Shown here one piece after another: positions 1-9,260 of a stretch of 64,000 nt of DNA. The stretch is from Allobosea sp. TND4EK4. Lineage in GTDB: Bacteria; Pseudomonadota; Alphaproteobacteria; Rhizobiales; Beijerinckiaceae. Each line of letters opens with the position of its first letter. Position 1 is the stretch's first letter. The notes beneath the pieces are model-generated. The model made no database searches and had not been told where the DNA came from. It worked only from the letters and a program-made list of their open reading frames with translations. The translations under genes and the position numbers were made by a program. Location: positions 26,105-90,104 of the forward strand of contig NZ_FTMO01000012.1 in NCBI RefSeq assembly GCF_900156025.1, in the 5' to 3' direction.

Positions 1-861
1 ATCGGCGGCGGCTCGCCGATCGATCTGGCCAAGGCCGTCGCGCTGCTGGCGACCCATGACGGGGAGCTTGCGAGCTATGCCGCGATCCTCGGCGGCATCC
101 CCAGGATCACCGCGGCCGTGGCGCCGGTCATCGCCGTCCCCACGACATCGGGCACGGGCAGCGAGGTCGGCCGCGCCGCGCTGGTGACGCTGGAGGATGG
201 GCGCAAGCTCGGCTTCATCTCCCCCTATCTCATCCCGAAGCTGGCGATCTGTGATCCGGAGCTGACGCTCGGGCTGCCGGCCTGGCTGACCGCGGCCACC
301 GGCATGGATGCGGTCACGCACTGCATCGAGACCTATCTGAGTCCGCGCGAGAACCCGCCGGCCGAGGCGATCGCCCTCGACGGGCTGAAGCGGGCCGTCG
401 GCTTCATCGAGCGCGCCGTCAAGGATGGCAGCGACCGCGAGGCGCGCAAGGAAATGATGATGGCGGCGCTGCAGGGCGGCCTCACCTTCCAGAAGGGCCT
501 CGGGGCGGTCCATGCGCTCTCGCATCCGCTGGGCGGGCTGAAGGAGATCTCGCTGCATCACGGCACGCTGAACGCGGTGCTCCTGCCTGCCGTGCTGCGC
601 TTCAACGAGCCGGCGGCGGCGGCGAAATATGCCGCGATCCGGGCTGCGCTCGGCCTGGCCGCCGACGCCGATCTCGCGACCTGGGTGGCCGATCTGGTAA
701 AGCGGCTCGGCATGCCGGGCAGCCTCTCGCAGATGGGACTGTCGCGCGAGGTGCTTCCGGCCATCGCCGAGGCTGCCACCAAGGACCATTCGAGCGCGAC
801 CAATCCGCGCGAGGCCAAGGCCGCCGACTATCAGGCGATGCTGGAGGCCTCCTTCGGCTGA
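1..861 (+). CDS. Iron-containing alcohol dehydrogenase (5' end outside window)
   Basis: The open frame runs in from base 1, so the N-terminus is missing and 286 residues are visible. The product should be a group III, metal-dependent NAD(P) alcohol dehydrogenase; the substrate cannot be read from sequence. The first residues are the cofactor motif GGGSPIDLAK, followed by VPTTSGTGSEV. The metal ligands are visible as Asp/His in GMDAVTHCIE, His in HALSHPLGG and His in LHHGTLNAVLLP. Maleylacetate reductases are a related alternative. An orphan TRAP binding protein follows 95 bp downstream on the same strand, so this enzyme may act on that imported substrate; this is inference. Starting at the internal GTG at 118 would lose the cofactor motif. 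Confidence 0.9.
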   Translation: MGGGSPIDLAKAVALLATHDGELASYAAILGGIPRITAAVAPVIAVPTTSGTGSEVGRAALVTLEDGRKLGFISPYLIPKLAICDPELTLGLPAWLTAATGMDAVTHCIETYLSPRENPPAEAIALDGLKRAVGFIERAVKDGSDREARKEMMMAALQGGLTFQKGLGAVHALSHPLGGLKEISLHHGTLNAVLLPAVLRFNEPAAAAKYAAIRAALGLAADADLATWVADLVKRLGMPGSLSQMGLSREVLPAIAEAATKDHSSATNPREAKAADYQAMLEASFG

Positions 862-956
862 CAGACCGCCATAGCGCCGGCCGACGTGCCGGGAGTTTCG
901 TCGAGCAAAGGCCCGCCGACGCCATCCGAGCAAGGGCCGACAAGGGAGAGAACGAG

Positions 957-2051
957 ATGACCAACAGACGCGACATGCTGGCGGCCGGACTGGCCGGCGC
1001 CGGCGCCGCCATCGCCACCGGCGCCTCCGCCCAGGCGCCTGCCGCCGCGACGATCAACTGGCGGATGACGTCGAGCTACCCCAAGGCGCTCGACGCCGTC
1101 TATGGCGCGGGCGAGATCTTCATCAAGGCACTCGCCGACATGTCCGGCGGGCGTATCCAGCTGCAGCATTTTGCGTCGGGCGAGGTGGTGCCCGGGCTCC
1201 AGGCACTGGACGCGGTGCAGAACGGCACCGTCGAGTGCTGCGACACCGCCTCGTTCTATTATGTCGGCAAGGATCCCTCCTTCGCCTTCGGCGCCGCCAT
1301 GCCCTTCGGGCTGAACACGCGCCAGCAGAACGCCTGGTTCTTCCAGGGCGGCGGCCTTGCGCTCTTCAACGAGTTGCTGGCTCAGTACAACGTCATCGGC
1401 CTGCCGATCGGCAACACCAATGCCCAGATGGCCGGCTGGTTCCGCAAGGAAATCAAGTCGATCGACGATTTGAAGGGCCTCAAGATGCGCATCGGCGGGC
1501 TCGCCGGGCAGGTCATCGCCAAGCTCGGTGCGGTGCCGCAGCAGATCGCGGCAGGCGACATCTACCCCGCGCTCGAACGTGGAACGATCGATGCCGCGGA
1601 GTGGGTCGGCCCCTATGACGACGAGAAGCTCGGCTTCAGCCGGGTCGCGCCCTACTATTATTACCCTGGCTGGTGGGAAGGCGCTTCCGCCATCCTGCTG
1701 ATGATCAACCGCGACAAGTGGAACCAGCTCAGCGCGACGGACAAGGCGCTCTTCGTGGCGGCGGCCCATCAGGCGAACGCGCTCACCATCGCCAAATATG
1801 ACGACGTCAACCCAGGCGCGATCAAGCGTCTCATCGCATCGGGCACGCAGCTGCGCGCCTTCTCGCCCGAGATCATGGATGCCTGCGCCAAGGCCGCCAC
1901 TGAGCTTTACGAGGAAATCGGCGCCAAGAATCCGATGTTCAAGAAGCTGCACGACCACATGATGGCGTATCGCAACGAGCAGCTGCTCTGGCAGCAGGTC
2001 GCCGAGTTCAACTACGACGCCTATCAGATCCGGTCGCGCAACCGTCGCTGA
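957..2051 (+). CDS. TRAP transporter substrate-binding protein (DctP family)
   Basis: This 364-residue periplasmic binding protein belongs to the TRAP-transporter DctP family, which binds organic acids, often carboxylates. It begins with a twin-arginine-type signal (NRRDMLAAG, then an Ala-rich segment ending GASAQA), so it is probably Tat-exported. Family features are DLKGLKMRIGGLAGQVIAKLG and the later ALERGTIDAAEWVGPYDD, which resembles the conserved LQ.G.IDA.E segment. The ATG at 957 has a GGGAGAG ribosome site just upstream. No DctQ or DctM membrane subunit lies nearby, so this is an orphan binding protein or its partners are elsewhere. A terminator-like hairpin follows the stop. Confidence 0.93.
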   Translation: MTNRRDMLAAGLAGAGAAIATGASAQAPAAATINWRMTSSYPKALDAVYGAGEIFIKALADMSGGRIQLQHFASGEVVPGLQALDAVQNGTVECCDTASFYYVGKDPSFAFGAAMPFGLNTRQQNAWFFQGGGLALFNELLAQYNVIGLPIGNTNAQMAGWFRKEIKSIDDLKGLKMRIGGLAGQVIAKLGAVPQQIAAGDIYPALERGTIDAAEWVGPYDDEKLGFSRVAPYYYYPGWWEGASAILLMINRDKWNQLSATDKALFVAAAHQANALTIAKYDDVNPGAIKRLIASGTQLRAFSPEIMDACAKAATELYEEIGAKNPMFKKLHDHMMAYRNEQLLWQQVAEFNYDAYQIRSRNRR

Positions 2052-2063
2052 AATAGCGTGACC

Positions 2064-2094
2064 CAGCTGCCGGGTGGTGAAAGCCCGGCAGCTG
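2064..2094. terminator. Terminator-like hairpin between convergent genes
   Basis: A perfect inverted repeat has arms CAGCTGCCGGG (2064-2074) and CCCGGCAGCTG (2084-2094) with a 9-base loop. It sits between the stops of the plus-strand TRAP gene (2051) and the minus-strand oxidoreductase (2129), so it could terminate both. There is no long T tract. Confidence 0.6.
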
Positions 2095-2128
2095 TATCAG
2101 TTCAGAAGGCATCCGCCGAGCGGAGGTC

Positions 2129-3148
2129 CTATCTTTGGACCTCGAGCACGATCTTTCCCCGAATGTGCCCCGCCGCGGCGCGTTCATGGGCTTTGCGGGC
2201 CTCGGCGAGGGGGAAAACGCTGTCGATGGCGACGCGGACGGTGCCGTCGTCCAGCAGGGGCGCGATCTGCGCCAGCTGGGCGCCACTCGAGCGAACCTGA
2301 GTGCTGGACACTGTCAGCCCGAGCATCTCGGCTTGATCGCGCCCCTCGAAGCCGAGCGGAAAGATCGGGAACAGGGCGCCGCCTCGCTTCAGCGTGCGCA
2401 GGAAGCGCCCCGTCATCGCTCCTCCCACGGCATCGACGACCAAGTCGACATCGCGCACGCTGTCCTCCGGCCTGGTCCTCCCATAGTCGATGAACTCATC
2501 GGCACCGAGATCACGCAGAAACGCCTCGTTCCCTCCGGACGCCACGGCGATGACGGTCGCACCCTTCCATTTCGCCAATTGCACCGCCAGATGGCCGACA
2601 CCGCCCGCAGCGCCATTGACCAGAACGATCTTGCCCGCGAGCGGCACCGGCTCGTGCCGGAAGGGTTGCAGCGGGTTGGGCTCGTCATGCCCGAGGCTGA
2701 TCAGGAACTGCCATGCGGTGAGCCCGGACATGGGTGCGGCGGCCGCGTGCAGATGGTCGGTGGCCGACGGCTTCAATGCCAGCTCCCCAGCCGGCACGCT
2801 GACATATTGCGCATAGGCGCGGCTTTCGCCGGCAAGGCCGCTCGGAAAGCGCACCATCGCATAGACCTCGTCGCCGGCCGTGAAGTCCGGCACGTCATCG
2901 GCAACCGCCTCGACGACGCCGGAGATGTCGGTACCTGGGATGATGGGGAATGCGACCCGGGGTCTCCACTCCGGCGGGAGCATGTCGTAGCCCTCGCGGA
3001 GATACCAATCAGGCGGGTTGAGGCCGACGGCATGAACCCGAACGAGCACCTGGCCGGCCTGCAACCGCGGCTTCGGTGCATCTTCGTAGACAAGCCTCTC
3101 GGCCCCGCCGAAGGCATGCAGGCGGACCGCTTTCATCAGGTCGCTCAT
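2129..3148 (-). CDS. NADP-dependent quinone oxidoreductase-like protein (MDR superfamily)
   Basis: This 339-residue medium-chain dehydrogenase/reductase is of the quinone-oxidoreductase type. It has an N-terminal GroES-like fold (MKAVRLHAFGG, PGTDISGVVEAV) and a Rossmann domain with the nucleotide motif NGAAGGVGHLAVQLAKW. The cysteine cluster of zinc alcohol dehydrogenases is absent, so it is probably a zinc-free NADPH quinone or enone reductase. The ATG at 3148 has GGGAG six bases upstream; a second Met five codons in (3136) is possible. A LysR gene is transcribed divergently from about 90 bp away, and such pairs are commonly regulator and target. The substrate is unknown. Confidence 0.9.
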   Translation of the reverse strand: MSDLMKAVRLHAFGGAERLVYEDAPKPRLQAGQVLVRVHAVGLNPPDWYLREGYDMLPPEWRPRVAFPIIPGTDISGVVEAVADDVPDFTAGDEVYAMVRFPSGLAGESRAYAQYVSVPAGELALKPSATDHLHAAAAPMSGLTAWQFLISLGHDEPNPLQPFRHEPVPLAGKIVLVNGAAGGVGHLAVQLAKWKGATVIAVASGGNEAFLRDLGADEFIDYGRTRPEDSVRDVDLVVDAVGGAMTGRFLRTLKRGGALFPIFPLGFEGRDQAEMLGLTVSSTQVRSSGAQLAQIAPLLDDGTVRVAIDSVFPLAEARKAHERAAAGHIRGKIVLEVQR

Positions 3149-3237
3149 CTTGATCTCCCGAAACGTTCAATGATCGACCTGATCTAGAGCTGGTGAATGA
3201 GGTTGATAATCTGTCCTGTAATCGCTTTAGTCATGCC
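3149..3237. promoter_or_regulatory. Divergent promoter region, oxidoreductase / LysR
   Basis: This 89-bp gap separates two divergent starts and must hold both promoters. It is locally AT-richer than its surroundings and contains TTCA/TGAA half-sites about 25 bp apart (around 3166-3199), compatible with LysR binding. No confident -10/-35 pair could be picked by eye. Confidence 0.4.
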
Positions 3238-4218
3238 ATGATGGAACAACCCGCCCTGGAGCGGCTGACCGGGCTCATCGCCTTCGCCCGCGCAGGATCG
3301 TTCGGAAGCTTCACCGCGGCCGCCCGTTCGCTCGCCATATCGCCATCCGCCGTGAGCAAGAGCGTGCAGAGGCTCGAACAGCGCCTGGGCATTTCGCTTT
3401 TCACCCGGACGACCCGCTCGCTCAGCCTGACGCCCGAAGGCCGCGAATTGCACGAGCGCGCCATCAGGCTCTTGCGCGATGCGGAGGAAATCGAGCAGGC
3501 CGCCAAGGCTGTTCGCGGCGAGCCGTCCGGCAGCTTGCGGATCGCAGCATCGCTGCCGATCGGCCTTCACCTGCTCGCGCCCATCCTGCCCGCATTCCGA
3601 CAGCGCTTTCCCAAAGTGACGATCGATCTGCGGCTGGAGGACAGGCTCGTGGACATCGTCGAGGAGGGCATCGACATCGCGGTGCGTATCGGCGAACTCG
3701 CCGATTCCCGCCTGCTGGCGCGCCGGCTCGCGCCGATCCGATTCTGCGCCTTCGCCTCACCAGCCTATCTTGCTAGCCGCGGCATTCCGGAGAGTCCGGA
3801 CGCGTTGACGACGCATGATACGGTCTCGATGCGATACCAGAGCAGCGGCCAGCTTTTCCGCTGGGCGTTCCGAATCGGTGAACGCGAGGTCGAGACCGTC
3901 CCCGCGTCCGCCATCGTGGTCGATTCCAGCGAGGCGGTCGTCGCGACACTTGTCGCTGGCGGTGGCATCGGGATCAGCGCGACGTTCATCGCTGCGTCTT
4001 ACGTCGCGCGCGGCGAATTGGTGCCGGTTCTGAGCGAATTCGCGGTTGAACGTGAAGCCATCACGGCGCTATGGCCGTCCAGCCGCCGCTCCAACCCCGC
4101 TGTCCGCGCCTTCCTCGATCATCTCAGCGAATCGGCGGACAGCATTCTGGCGGGTGGGCCGAGCCATGCAGGAACACGCCGCACGCGGCGCCGCCGAGAC
4201 GGCACCGGCGAAGCCTGA
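3238..4218 (+). CDS. LysR family transcriptional regulator
   Basis: This DNA-binding regulator of about 326 residues has an N-terminal winged helix-turn-helix ([20 protein letters not shown], then [17 protein letters not shown] at about residues 35-50). A LysR substrate-binding domain follows ([30 protein letters not shown]). The sequence resembles the large group that activates divergently transcribed oxidoreductase genes. Adjacent ATGs at 3238 and 3241 both give a normal N-terminus; an in-frame GTG at 3193 would add an atypical 15-residue leader and was not chosen. The C-terminal tail is Arg-rich. The likely target is the oxidoreductase gene at 3148, inferred from arrangement. Confidence 0.92.
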   Translation: MMEQPALERLTGLIAFARAGSFGSFTAAARSLAISPSAVSKSVQRLEQRLGISLFTRTTRSLSLTPEGRELHERAIRLLRDAEEIEQAAKAVRGEPSGSLRIAASLPIGLHLLAPILPAFRQRFPKVTIDLRLEDRLVDIVEEGIDIAVRIGELADSRLLARRLAPIRFCAFASPAYLASRGIPESPDALTTHDTVSMRYQSSGQLFRWAFRIGEREVETVPASAIVVDSSEAVVATLVAGGGIGISATFIAASYVARGELVPVLSEFAVEREAITALWPSSRRSNPAVRAFLDHLSESADSILAGGPSHAGTRRTRRRRDGTGEA

Positions 4219-4279
4219 GGCCGCATTCATCCTGGTTCGGGCCGGAACATCTGCGCTGGCCGATCGCTGCTCGGGATGC

Positions 4280-4308
4280 CCGTCACCACAGTCTGGGAGC
4301 GGTGACGG
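4280..4308. terminator. Terminator-like hairpin between convergent LysR and paoC
   Basis: Perfect 8-bp arms, CCGTCACC (4280-4287) and GGTGACGG (4301-4308), flank a 13-base loop. It lies between the LysR stop at 4218 and the paoC stop at 4339, where both operons should end. There is no T tract, so the assignment rests on position and symmetry. Confidence 0.4.
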
Positions 4309-4338
4309 CCTTGCCAGTGATCGGCGCCCGATCGCGGA

Positions 4339-6546
4339 TCAAGCCGCGTCCGGCATGCGATCCAGCATCTTGTCGAGCGTGACCGGATAATCCCTGACGC
4401 GGATGCCCGTCGCATTGTAGATCGCGTTCGCGACGGCGGCGCCGACGCCGCAGATGCCCAGTTCGCCCACGCCCTTGGCCTTCATCGGCGAGGACATGGG
4501 ATCGGTCTCCTCGAGGAAGACGACCTCCTGATGCGGGATGTCGGCATGCACCGGGACCTCGTAGCCCGCGAGGTCGTGGTTGACGAAGAAGCCGCGGCGG
4601 GTGTCGACCGCAAGCTCCTCCATCAGCGCCGCCCCTGCGCCCATCGTCATCGCACCGATGACCTGGCTGCGCGCCGTTTTCGGGTTGAGGATGCGTCCCG
4701 CCGAGCAGACTGCCAGCATCCGCCTGATCCGGGTTTCGGCGGTGGCCGCATCGACCGCCACCTCGACGAAATGCGCGCCGAAGGTCGATTGCTGGTGCGT
4801 CTCGTCGAGATCGCCATATTCGATCGTGTCCTCGCCGATCAGCGGCGCCTGCTCGATGGCCTTGCTCAGCGGAATGCTGCGATTGCCGGAGCGAACCTCG
4901 CCGCCCGCGAAGACCGCCTCGCTGGAGTTGATGCCGAGCTTCTGCGCGATGGCCTCGCGCAGCTTCACGCAGGCGGCGTAGACGCCGGCCGTGGAGCTGT
5001 TGCCGCCCCATTGACCGCCCGACCCCGCCGAGGCGGGAAAGCTGGAATCGCCAAGCTTGACCACGACCTTGTCCAGCTCGACGCCGAGCATCTCAGCCGC
5101 CGTCTGGCCGATGATCGTGTAGCTGCCGGTGCCGATATCGGTCATGTCCGTCTCGACGGTGAGGATACCGTCGGAACCGAGGCGCACGCGCGCGCCGGAC
5201 TTCATGACGAGGTTGTTGCGGAAGGCGGCCGCCACGCCCAATCCGACAAGCCACTTCCCGTCCCGATTCTGGCCGGGTCGCGGCGAACGCCTGCTCCAGC
5301 CGAAGCGCTCCGCGCCGACCTTGAAGCACTCGTCGAGCCGGCGCATCGAGAAGGGCCTTTTCGGCTTTTCGGGATCGACCTGGGTGTCGTTGAGCAGCCG
5401 GAAGGCGATCGGGTCCATGCCGAGCTTCTCGGCCATCTCGTCCATGGCCATTTCCAGCACCATCAGGCCCGGAGCCTCACCCGGGGCGCGCATGGCATTG
5501 CCCTCGGGCAGGTCCATCGCGGCGAGGCGCATCGCCGTCATCCGGTTGGCGCCGGCATAGAGCAGGCGCGTCTGCGACACCGCGAGTTCCGGCCCACCGC
5601 CCTTCTGATCGCCCGACCAGCTCTCATGGCCGATCGCGGTGATCTTTCCGTCCCTGGTCGCGCCGATGCGGACGCGCTGGATCGTCGCCGGCCGGTGGGT
5701 CGTGTTGTTCATGATCAGCGGCCGCTGCAGCGCGAGCTTGACCGGGCGTCTGGCCGCCCGCGCGCCGAGCGCCGCCAGCAGCACATCCGCACGCAGGAAG
5801 AGCTTGCCGCCGAAGCCGCCACCGATGAAGGGCGAGACCACGCGAATGTTCTCCTTCGGGATGCCCAGCGTCTTGGCCATGTCGACCACGGTCCAGGCGA
5901 CCATCTGGTTGGAGGTCCAGACCGTGAGCTTTTCGCCCTCCCATGCCGCCACGGTGGCATGGGGCTCCATCATGGCGTGGCTTTCGTCAGGCGTCGTGTA
6001 GGTCTCGTCGAGCTTGACCGGCGCCGAGGCGAAGGCGCCGGGGAAGTCGCCGATGCGGGAGTCCTTGAGACTGGGATCGTCGCCCTCCGGCTCCGAAGCC
6101 TTGCTGCGGGCAGCCTCCAGATCGAAGGTCCCTGGCTCCTCGGCATAGTCGACCCGGATCAGGCTCGCGGCGGCGCGGGCCTGTTCGAAGGTCTCGGCCA
6201 CGACGACAGCGATGGCCTGGTGGTAGTGCTGGATCTCGGGGCCGGCGAGCAGCCGGGCGGTGTTCCGCTTGCCCTTGTCGAGCTTGCCGGCCTCCCGGGC
6301 CGTCACCACCGCCAGCACGCCGGGCGCATTGCGCGCCGCCTCGATATCGAGCTGCCTGATGGTGCCTTTCGCGATGCCTGCACCGAGGACATAGCCATAG
6401 GCCTGGTTGGCGGCGACATCATGCTGCTCATAGGCATAGCGCGCGCCGCCGGTGACCTTGAGCGGGCCGTCGAGCCGGTCGCGCGGCTGGCCGACGACCT
6501 TCATGGCGTCGATCGGATTGGTCGTGGCGGGTGTGTCGAACTTCAT
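4339..6546 (-). CDS. paoC: Aldehyde oxidase, molybdenum cofactor subunit (PaoC/YagR-like)
   Basis: This 735-residue large subunit of a xanthine-dehydrogenase-family hydroxylase binds the molybdenum cofactor and oxidises aldehydes or heterocycles with water as the oxygen donor. The length matches E. coli PaoC. Recognisable segments are VVGQPRDRLDGPLKVTGGA at the start, the cofactor loops SPFIGGGFGGKLFLR and GSGGQWGGNSSTAG, and MKAKGVGELGICGVG near the end, whose Glu fits the catalytic residue of the family. It is the last gene of a three-gene minus-strand operon and starts 3 bp after the paoB stop. The subunit order (Fe-S, FAD, Mo) is that of paoABC. The substrate is not determined by sequence. 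Confidence 0.93.
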   Translation of the reverse strand: MKFDTPATTNPIDAMKVVGQPRDRLDGPLKVTGGARYAYEQHDVAANQAYGYVLGAGIAKGTIRQLDIEAARNAPGVLAVVTAREAGKLDKGKRNTARLLAGPEIQHYHQAIAVVVAETFEQARAAASLIRVDYAEEPGTFDLEAARSKASEPEGDDPSLKDSRIGDFPGAFASAPVKLDETYTTPDESHAMMEPHATVAAWEGEKLTVWTSNQMVAWTVVDMAKTLGIPKENIRVVSPFIGGGFGGKLFLRADVLLAALGARAARRPVKLALQRPLIMNNTTHRPATIQRVRIGATRDGKITAIGHESWSGDQKGGGPELAVSQTRLLYAGANRMTAMRLAAMDLPEGNAMRAPGEAPGLMVLEMAMDEMAEKLGMDPIAFRLLNDTQVDPEKPKRPFSMRRLDECFKVGAERFGWSRRSPRPGQNRDGKWLVGLGVAAAFRNNLVMKSGARVRLGSDGILTVETDMTDIGTGSYTIIGQTAAEMLGVELDKVVVKLGDSSFPASAGSGGQWGGNSSTAGVYAACVKLREAIAQKLGINSSEAVFAGGEVRSGNRSIPLSKAIEQAPLIGEDTIEYGDLDETHQQSTFGAHFVEVAVDAATAETRIRRMLAVCSAGRILNPKTARSQVIGAMTMGAGAALMEELAVDTRRGFFVNHDLAGYEVPVHADIPHQEVVFLEETDPMSSPMKAKGVGELGICGVGAAVANAIYNATGIRVRDYPVTLDKMLDRMPDAA

Positions 6547-6549
6547 GGC

Positions 6550-7500
6550 TCAGCCCCTCGCCTCGCTCAGCACCGCGCCGAGCGTGCGCTCGACCAGCGG
6601 CAGCTTGAATGCATTGTCCTTGGTCGTCCGGGCACCATCGAGCAGCGCCGCGGCGGCGGCCTTTGCCCCGCGCGGCAGCTCCGCTTCCGCCTGTTCGATG
6701 CGCCAGGGCTTGGGCGCGACGCCGCCGAGCGCCACCCGCCCCGAACCGTCGCGCTGGACGATCGCCGCGACCGAAACGAGGGCGAAGGCATAGGAGGCGC
6801 GGTCGCGGACCTTGCGATAGATGTGCGTTCCACCGACCGGCTTCGGCAGGGTCACCGCCGTGATCAGCTCGCCGCGCTCCAGAACGGTCTCCAGATGGGG
6901 CGACGCCTCCGGCAGGCGGTGCAGTTCCTCGGCGGGGATCGTCCGGGTCGCCCCATCCGGCTTGACCGTCTCGACCTTGGCATCGAGCACGCGCATCGCC
7001 ACCGCCATGTCGGAGGGGTGGGTGGCGATGCAGGCCTCGCTGACGCCGACGACGCCGAGCTGCCGGCTGAAGCCGTCGATGGCGGAGCAGCCGCTGCCCG
7101 GCTGGCGCTTGTTGCAGGGCTGGGCCGTGTCGTAAAAATAGGGGCAGCGCGTGCGCTGCAGCAGGTTGCCTGCCGTGGTGGCGCGATTTCTCAGCTGTCC
7201 CGAAGCGCCGGACAGCAGCGCGCGGGAGAGAACGCCATAATCGCGGCGCACCCGCTCATCGGATGCCAGCGCGGTGTTGCGGACCAGAGCGCCGATGCGC
7301 AATCCACCCTCCTGCGTCGGCTCGATCCTGTCCAGCTTCAGCGGGTTGACGTCGATGAGATGGGTCGGGACCTCGATCTGGAGCTTCATCAGATCGAGGA
7401 GGTTGGTCCCGCCGGCGATGAACTTCGCCGATGGCGCGGCCGCTGCCGCAGCCGCGGCAGCCTGAGAAGAGCCGGCGCGCTCATAGGTGAAAGCCCTCAT
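6550..7500 (-). CDS. paoB: Aldehyde oxidase, FAD/[4Fe-4S] subunit (PaoB/YagS-like)
   Basis: This 316-residue FAD-binding medium subunit carries electrons from the molybdenum site. It has [13 protein letters not shown] at about 28-40 and the CO-dehydrogenase flavoprotein C-domain. A cysteine-rich insert (RTRCPYFYD.., [12 protein letters not shown]119, C129, C138, with C157 nearby) matches the region that holds an extra [4Fe-4S] cluster in E. coli PaoB and separates it from ordinary xanthine dehydrogenase FAD subunits. The ATG at 7500 overlaps the paoA stop (ATGA), showing translational coupling; a longer frame extends upstream but would overlap paoA. Residues 14-22 are an unusual alanine run. 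Confidence 0.92.
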   Translation of the reverse strand: MRAFTYERAGSSQAAAAAAAAAPSAKFIAGGTNLLDLMKLQIEVPTHLIDVNPLKLDRIEPTQEGGLRIGALVRNTALASDERVRRDYGVLSRALLSGASGQLRNRATTAGNLLQRTRCPYFYDTAQPCNKRQPGSGCSAIDGFSRQLGVVGVSEACIATHPSDMAVAMRVLDAKVETVKPDGATRTIPAEELHRLPEASPHLETVLERGELITAVTLPKPVGGTHIYRKVRDRASYAFALVSVAAIVQRDGSGRVALGGVAPKPWRIEQAEAELPRGAKAAAAALLDGARTTKDNAFKLPLVERTLGAVLSEARG

Positions 7501-8108
7501 GCGCGGGTCCTCGCGACTTCGGTGATCGCCTCGACGATGTTGGAATAGGCGCCGCAGCGGCAGATGTTCCCGCTCATGCGCTCGCGGATCTCGCTCTCGC
7601 TGAGCGTCACGGAGACCGTCAGGTCCGACGTCACATGGCTGGGGATGCCGGCCTCGATCTCGTCGAGCATCGCGACGCTGGAGCAGATCTGGCCCGGGGT
7701 GCAGTAGCCGCACTGGAAGCCGTCATGCTTCACGAAGGCGGCCTGCATCGGATGGAGGTTCTCGACGGTGCCCAGGCCCTCGATCGTCGTGATCTCGGCA
7801 TCCGGGTGCATCACCGCCAGCGACAGGCAGGAGTTGATGCGCTGCCCATCAACGATGACCGTGCAAGCCCCGCACTGACCATGATCGCAGCCCTTCTTGG
7901 TGCCGGTCATGTGCAGATGCTCGCGCAGGGCATCGAGCAGCGTCGTGCGGGTATCGACGTCGAGAGCATGCTTCCGGCCGTTCACGGTGAACGACACCTC
8001 GGCCTTCACCGGCTTGCCTGCCGGCGCCGGCTGCGAGCGTGCTCCGCCTTGCGTCAGCGGCAGAGCCGCGCAGGCACCGGCGGCCGCCATCAGGTCACGC
8101 CTGTTCAT
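7497..8108 (-). CDS. paoA: Aldehyde oxidase, [2Fe-2S] subunit with Tat signal (PaoA/YagT-like)
   Basis: This 203-residue iron-sulfur subunit passes electrons to an external acceptor. It begins [11 protein letters not shown], a twin-arginine signal ending before QPAPAG, so the complex is probably periplasmic. The first cluster uses C74, C79, C82 and C94 ([19 protein letters not shown]). The second uses C133, C136, C183 and C185 ([14 protein letters not shown]). The ATG at 8108 has AGGAG eight bases upstream; Mets at 8132 and 8162 are in frame but lack a good ribosome site and would displace the Tat motif. It is the first gene of the paoABC operon. Molybdenum-enzyme maturation genes (PaoD/XdhC type) are absent from the window. 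Confidence 0.94.
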   Translation of the reverse strand: MNRRDLMAAAGACAALPLTQGGARSQPAPAGKPVKAEVSFTVNGRKHALDVDTRTTLLDALREHLHMTGTKKGCDHGQCGACTVIVDGQRINSCLSLAVMHPDAEITTIEGLGTVENLHPMQAAFVKHDGFQCGYCTPGQICSSVAMLDEIEAGIPSHVTSDLTVSVTLSESEIRERMSGNICRCGAYSNIVEAITEVARTRA

Positions 8109-8245
8109 GGGGAATTCTCCTGGAGGTGGCATATCCGTCTCCGATGGTGACAAACACGGCAATCTTCGTCGCGAGATCGCGCGGCATTGTCGGAGAACGG
8201 ACGAGGCGGCCTCTAGTTCATCAGAATTCCAAACTGCCGATCAAC

Positions 8246-8263
8246 GAACCGTGAGCGCGGTTC
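8246..8263. terminator. Small hairpin between LysR stop and paoA
   Basis: GAACCG (8246-8251) and CGGTTC (8258-8263) pair around a 6-base loop, about 50 bp beyond the stop of the upstream minus-strand LysR gene. It could end that transcript before the pao promoter, which must lie between 8109 and about 8240. The stem is short. Confidence 0.3.
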
Positions 8264-8315
8264 GCGCGCGTCGGTACGGCCCCATAAAAAGCGAGATCAG
8301 CCAGATGGTTGCAGA

Positions 8316-9209
8316 CTATGCGCCGAAGTGCTCGACGGCCGTCTTGACGGCTGCGGCGAAGTCCAGCGCCGCTGCGGAGCGGGCGCGGCCCGACGCCCAG
8401 ATCGTGGCGATGTCATAGGTGGCGTTGGGGCGCAGCGGCCTGACCGCGATGCCCCTGCCGTCATACTCCGCCGCAGTGAACGGATCGACCACCGACAGCC
8501 CGGCGCCCGCCTGTACCAGCCCGCAGGCGATCATCGAGAGCGGCGTCTCCACACGCGTGCGGCGCGGGACGCGGTGAGCCGAGAACAGCGCGTCGATCCT
8601 GAAGCGCAGCTGCGTCGACTGCTCGAGCGAGATGAAGGGCTCGTCCGCGAAATCCTCCGGCGCCAGCTCCGCCTTGGCCGCGAGGCGATGCCCGACCGGC
8701 AGGACCGCCACAGGTGCCAAGGCCGGCAGCACCTCGATGTCGATGCCGGGGAAATCCAGCGGAAGCTGCGCGAAGCCGACCTCGCAGAAGCCGGACGTGA
8801 CCCAGTCCACGACCTGAGAGGAGATGCTGCCATAGATCGCGACCTCGAGATCGGGCTTTTCCTCCAGGTAGCGACCGACGAGGCGCGGCAGGAAACCGAC
8901 ATTGAAGGCCGGCAGCGCCGCCACCCGGAGCGAGCCTGCGCGCCCGTCGCGCAGGTTACGCGCGGCGTTCTCGATCCGCTCCAGCCCGACGAACTGGCGC
9001 TCGACCTCACGGTAGAGCGACAGCGCCTCGGAGGTCGGCACGAGCCTGGCACCGCGCCTCACGAACAAGGTCAGGCCCAGCGCGTGCTGCAGGTCCTGGA
9101 TCAGGCGGGTCACCGCCGGCTGGGTGATGTTGAGCGCCCGGGCGGCGGCGGTGACACCGCCCATGACGATCACGGTCCTGAACGCTTCGATCTGGCGGGG
9201 ATTGAGCAT
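8316..9209 (-). CDS. LysR family regulator, OccR-like
   Basis: This 297-residue regulator has a clear LysR helix-turn-helix (RQIEAFRTVIVMGGVTAAARALNITQPAVTRLIQDLQ) and effector domain (GSLRVAALPAFNVGFLPRLVG). It resembles Agrobacterium OccR/NocR, the octopine/nopaline regulators, over its whole length as far as I can judge from memory (for example VGLERIENAARN against OccR VGLNHIGNLA). It is divergent from the transporter/oxidase operon starting at 9326, with 116 bp between starts and an operator-like dyad at 9261-9278. The likely role is substrate-responsive control of that operon; the opine-type context supports this. Control of paoABC, downstream on the same strand, is less likely. Confidence 0.92.
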   Translation of the reverse strand: MLNPRQIEAFRTVIVMGGVTAAARALNITQPAVTRLIQDLQHALGLTLFVRRGARLVPTSEALSLYREVERQFVGLERIENAARNLRDGRAGSLRVAALPAFNVGFLPRLVGRYLEEKPDLEVAIYGSISSQVVDWVTSGFCEVGFAQLPLDFPGIDIEVLPALAPVAVLPVGHRLAAKAELAPEDFADEPFISLEQSTQLRFRIDALFSAHRVPRRTRVETPLSMIACGLVQAGAGLSVVDPFTAAEYDGRGIAVRPLRPNATYDIATIWASGRARSAAALDFAAAVKTAVEHFGA

Positions 9210-9260
9210 GGCGGCCTCGTTCGTGCCTCATAACATTTCGACATGGCCCGAGCGAATCTT

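Noticed and set aside
4531..7548. Plus-strand open frame of about 1005 codons opposite the pao genes
   Set aside because: Antisense shadow of paoB/paoC: the translation is Arg/His/Asp-rich with no domain, while the minus strand holds complete, motif-bearing subunits.
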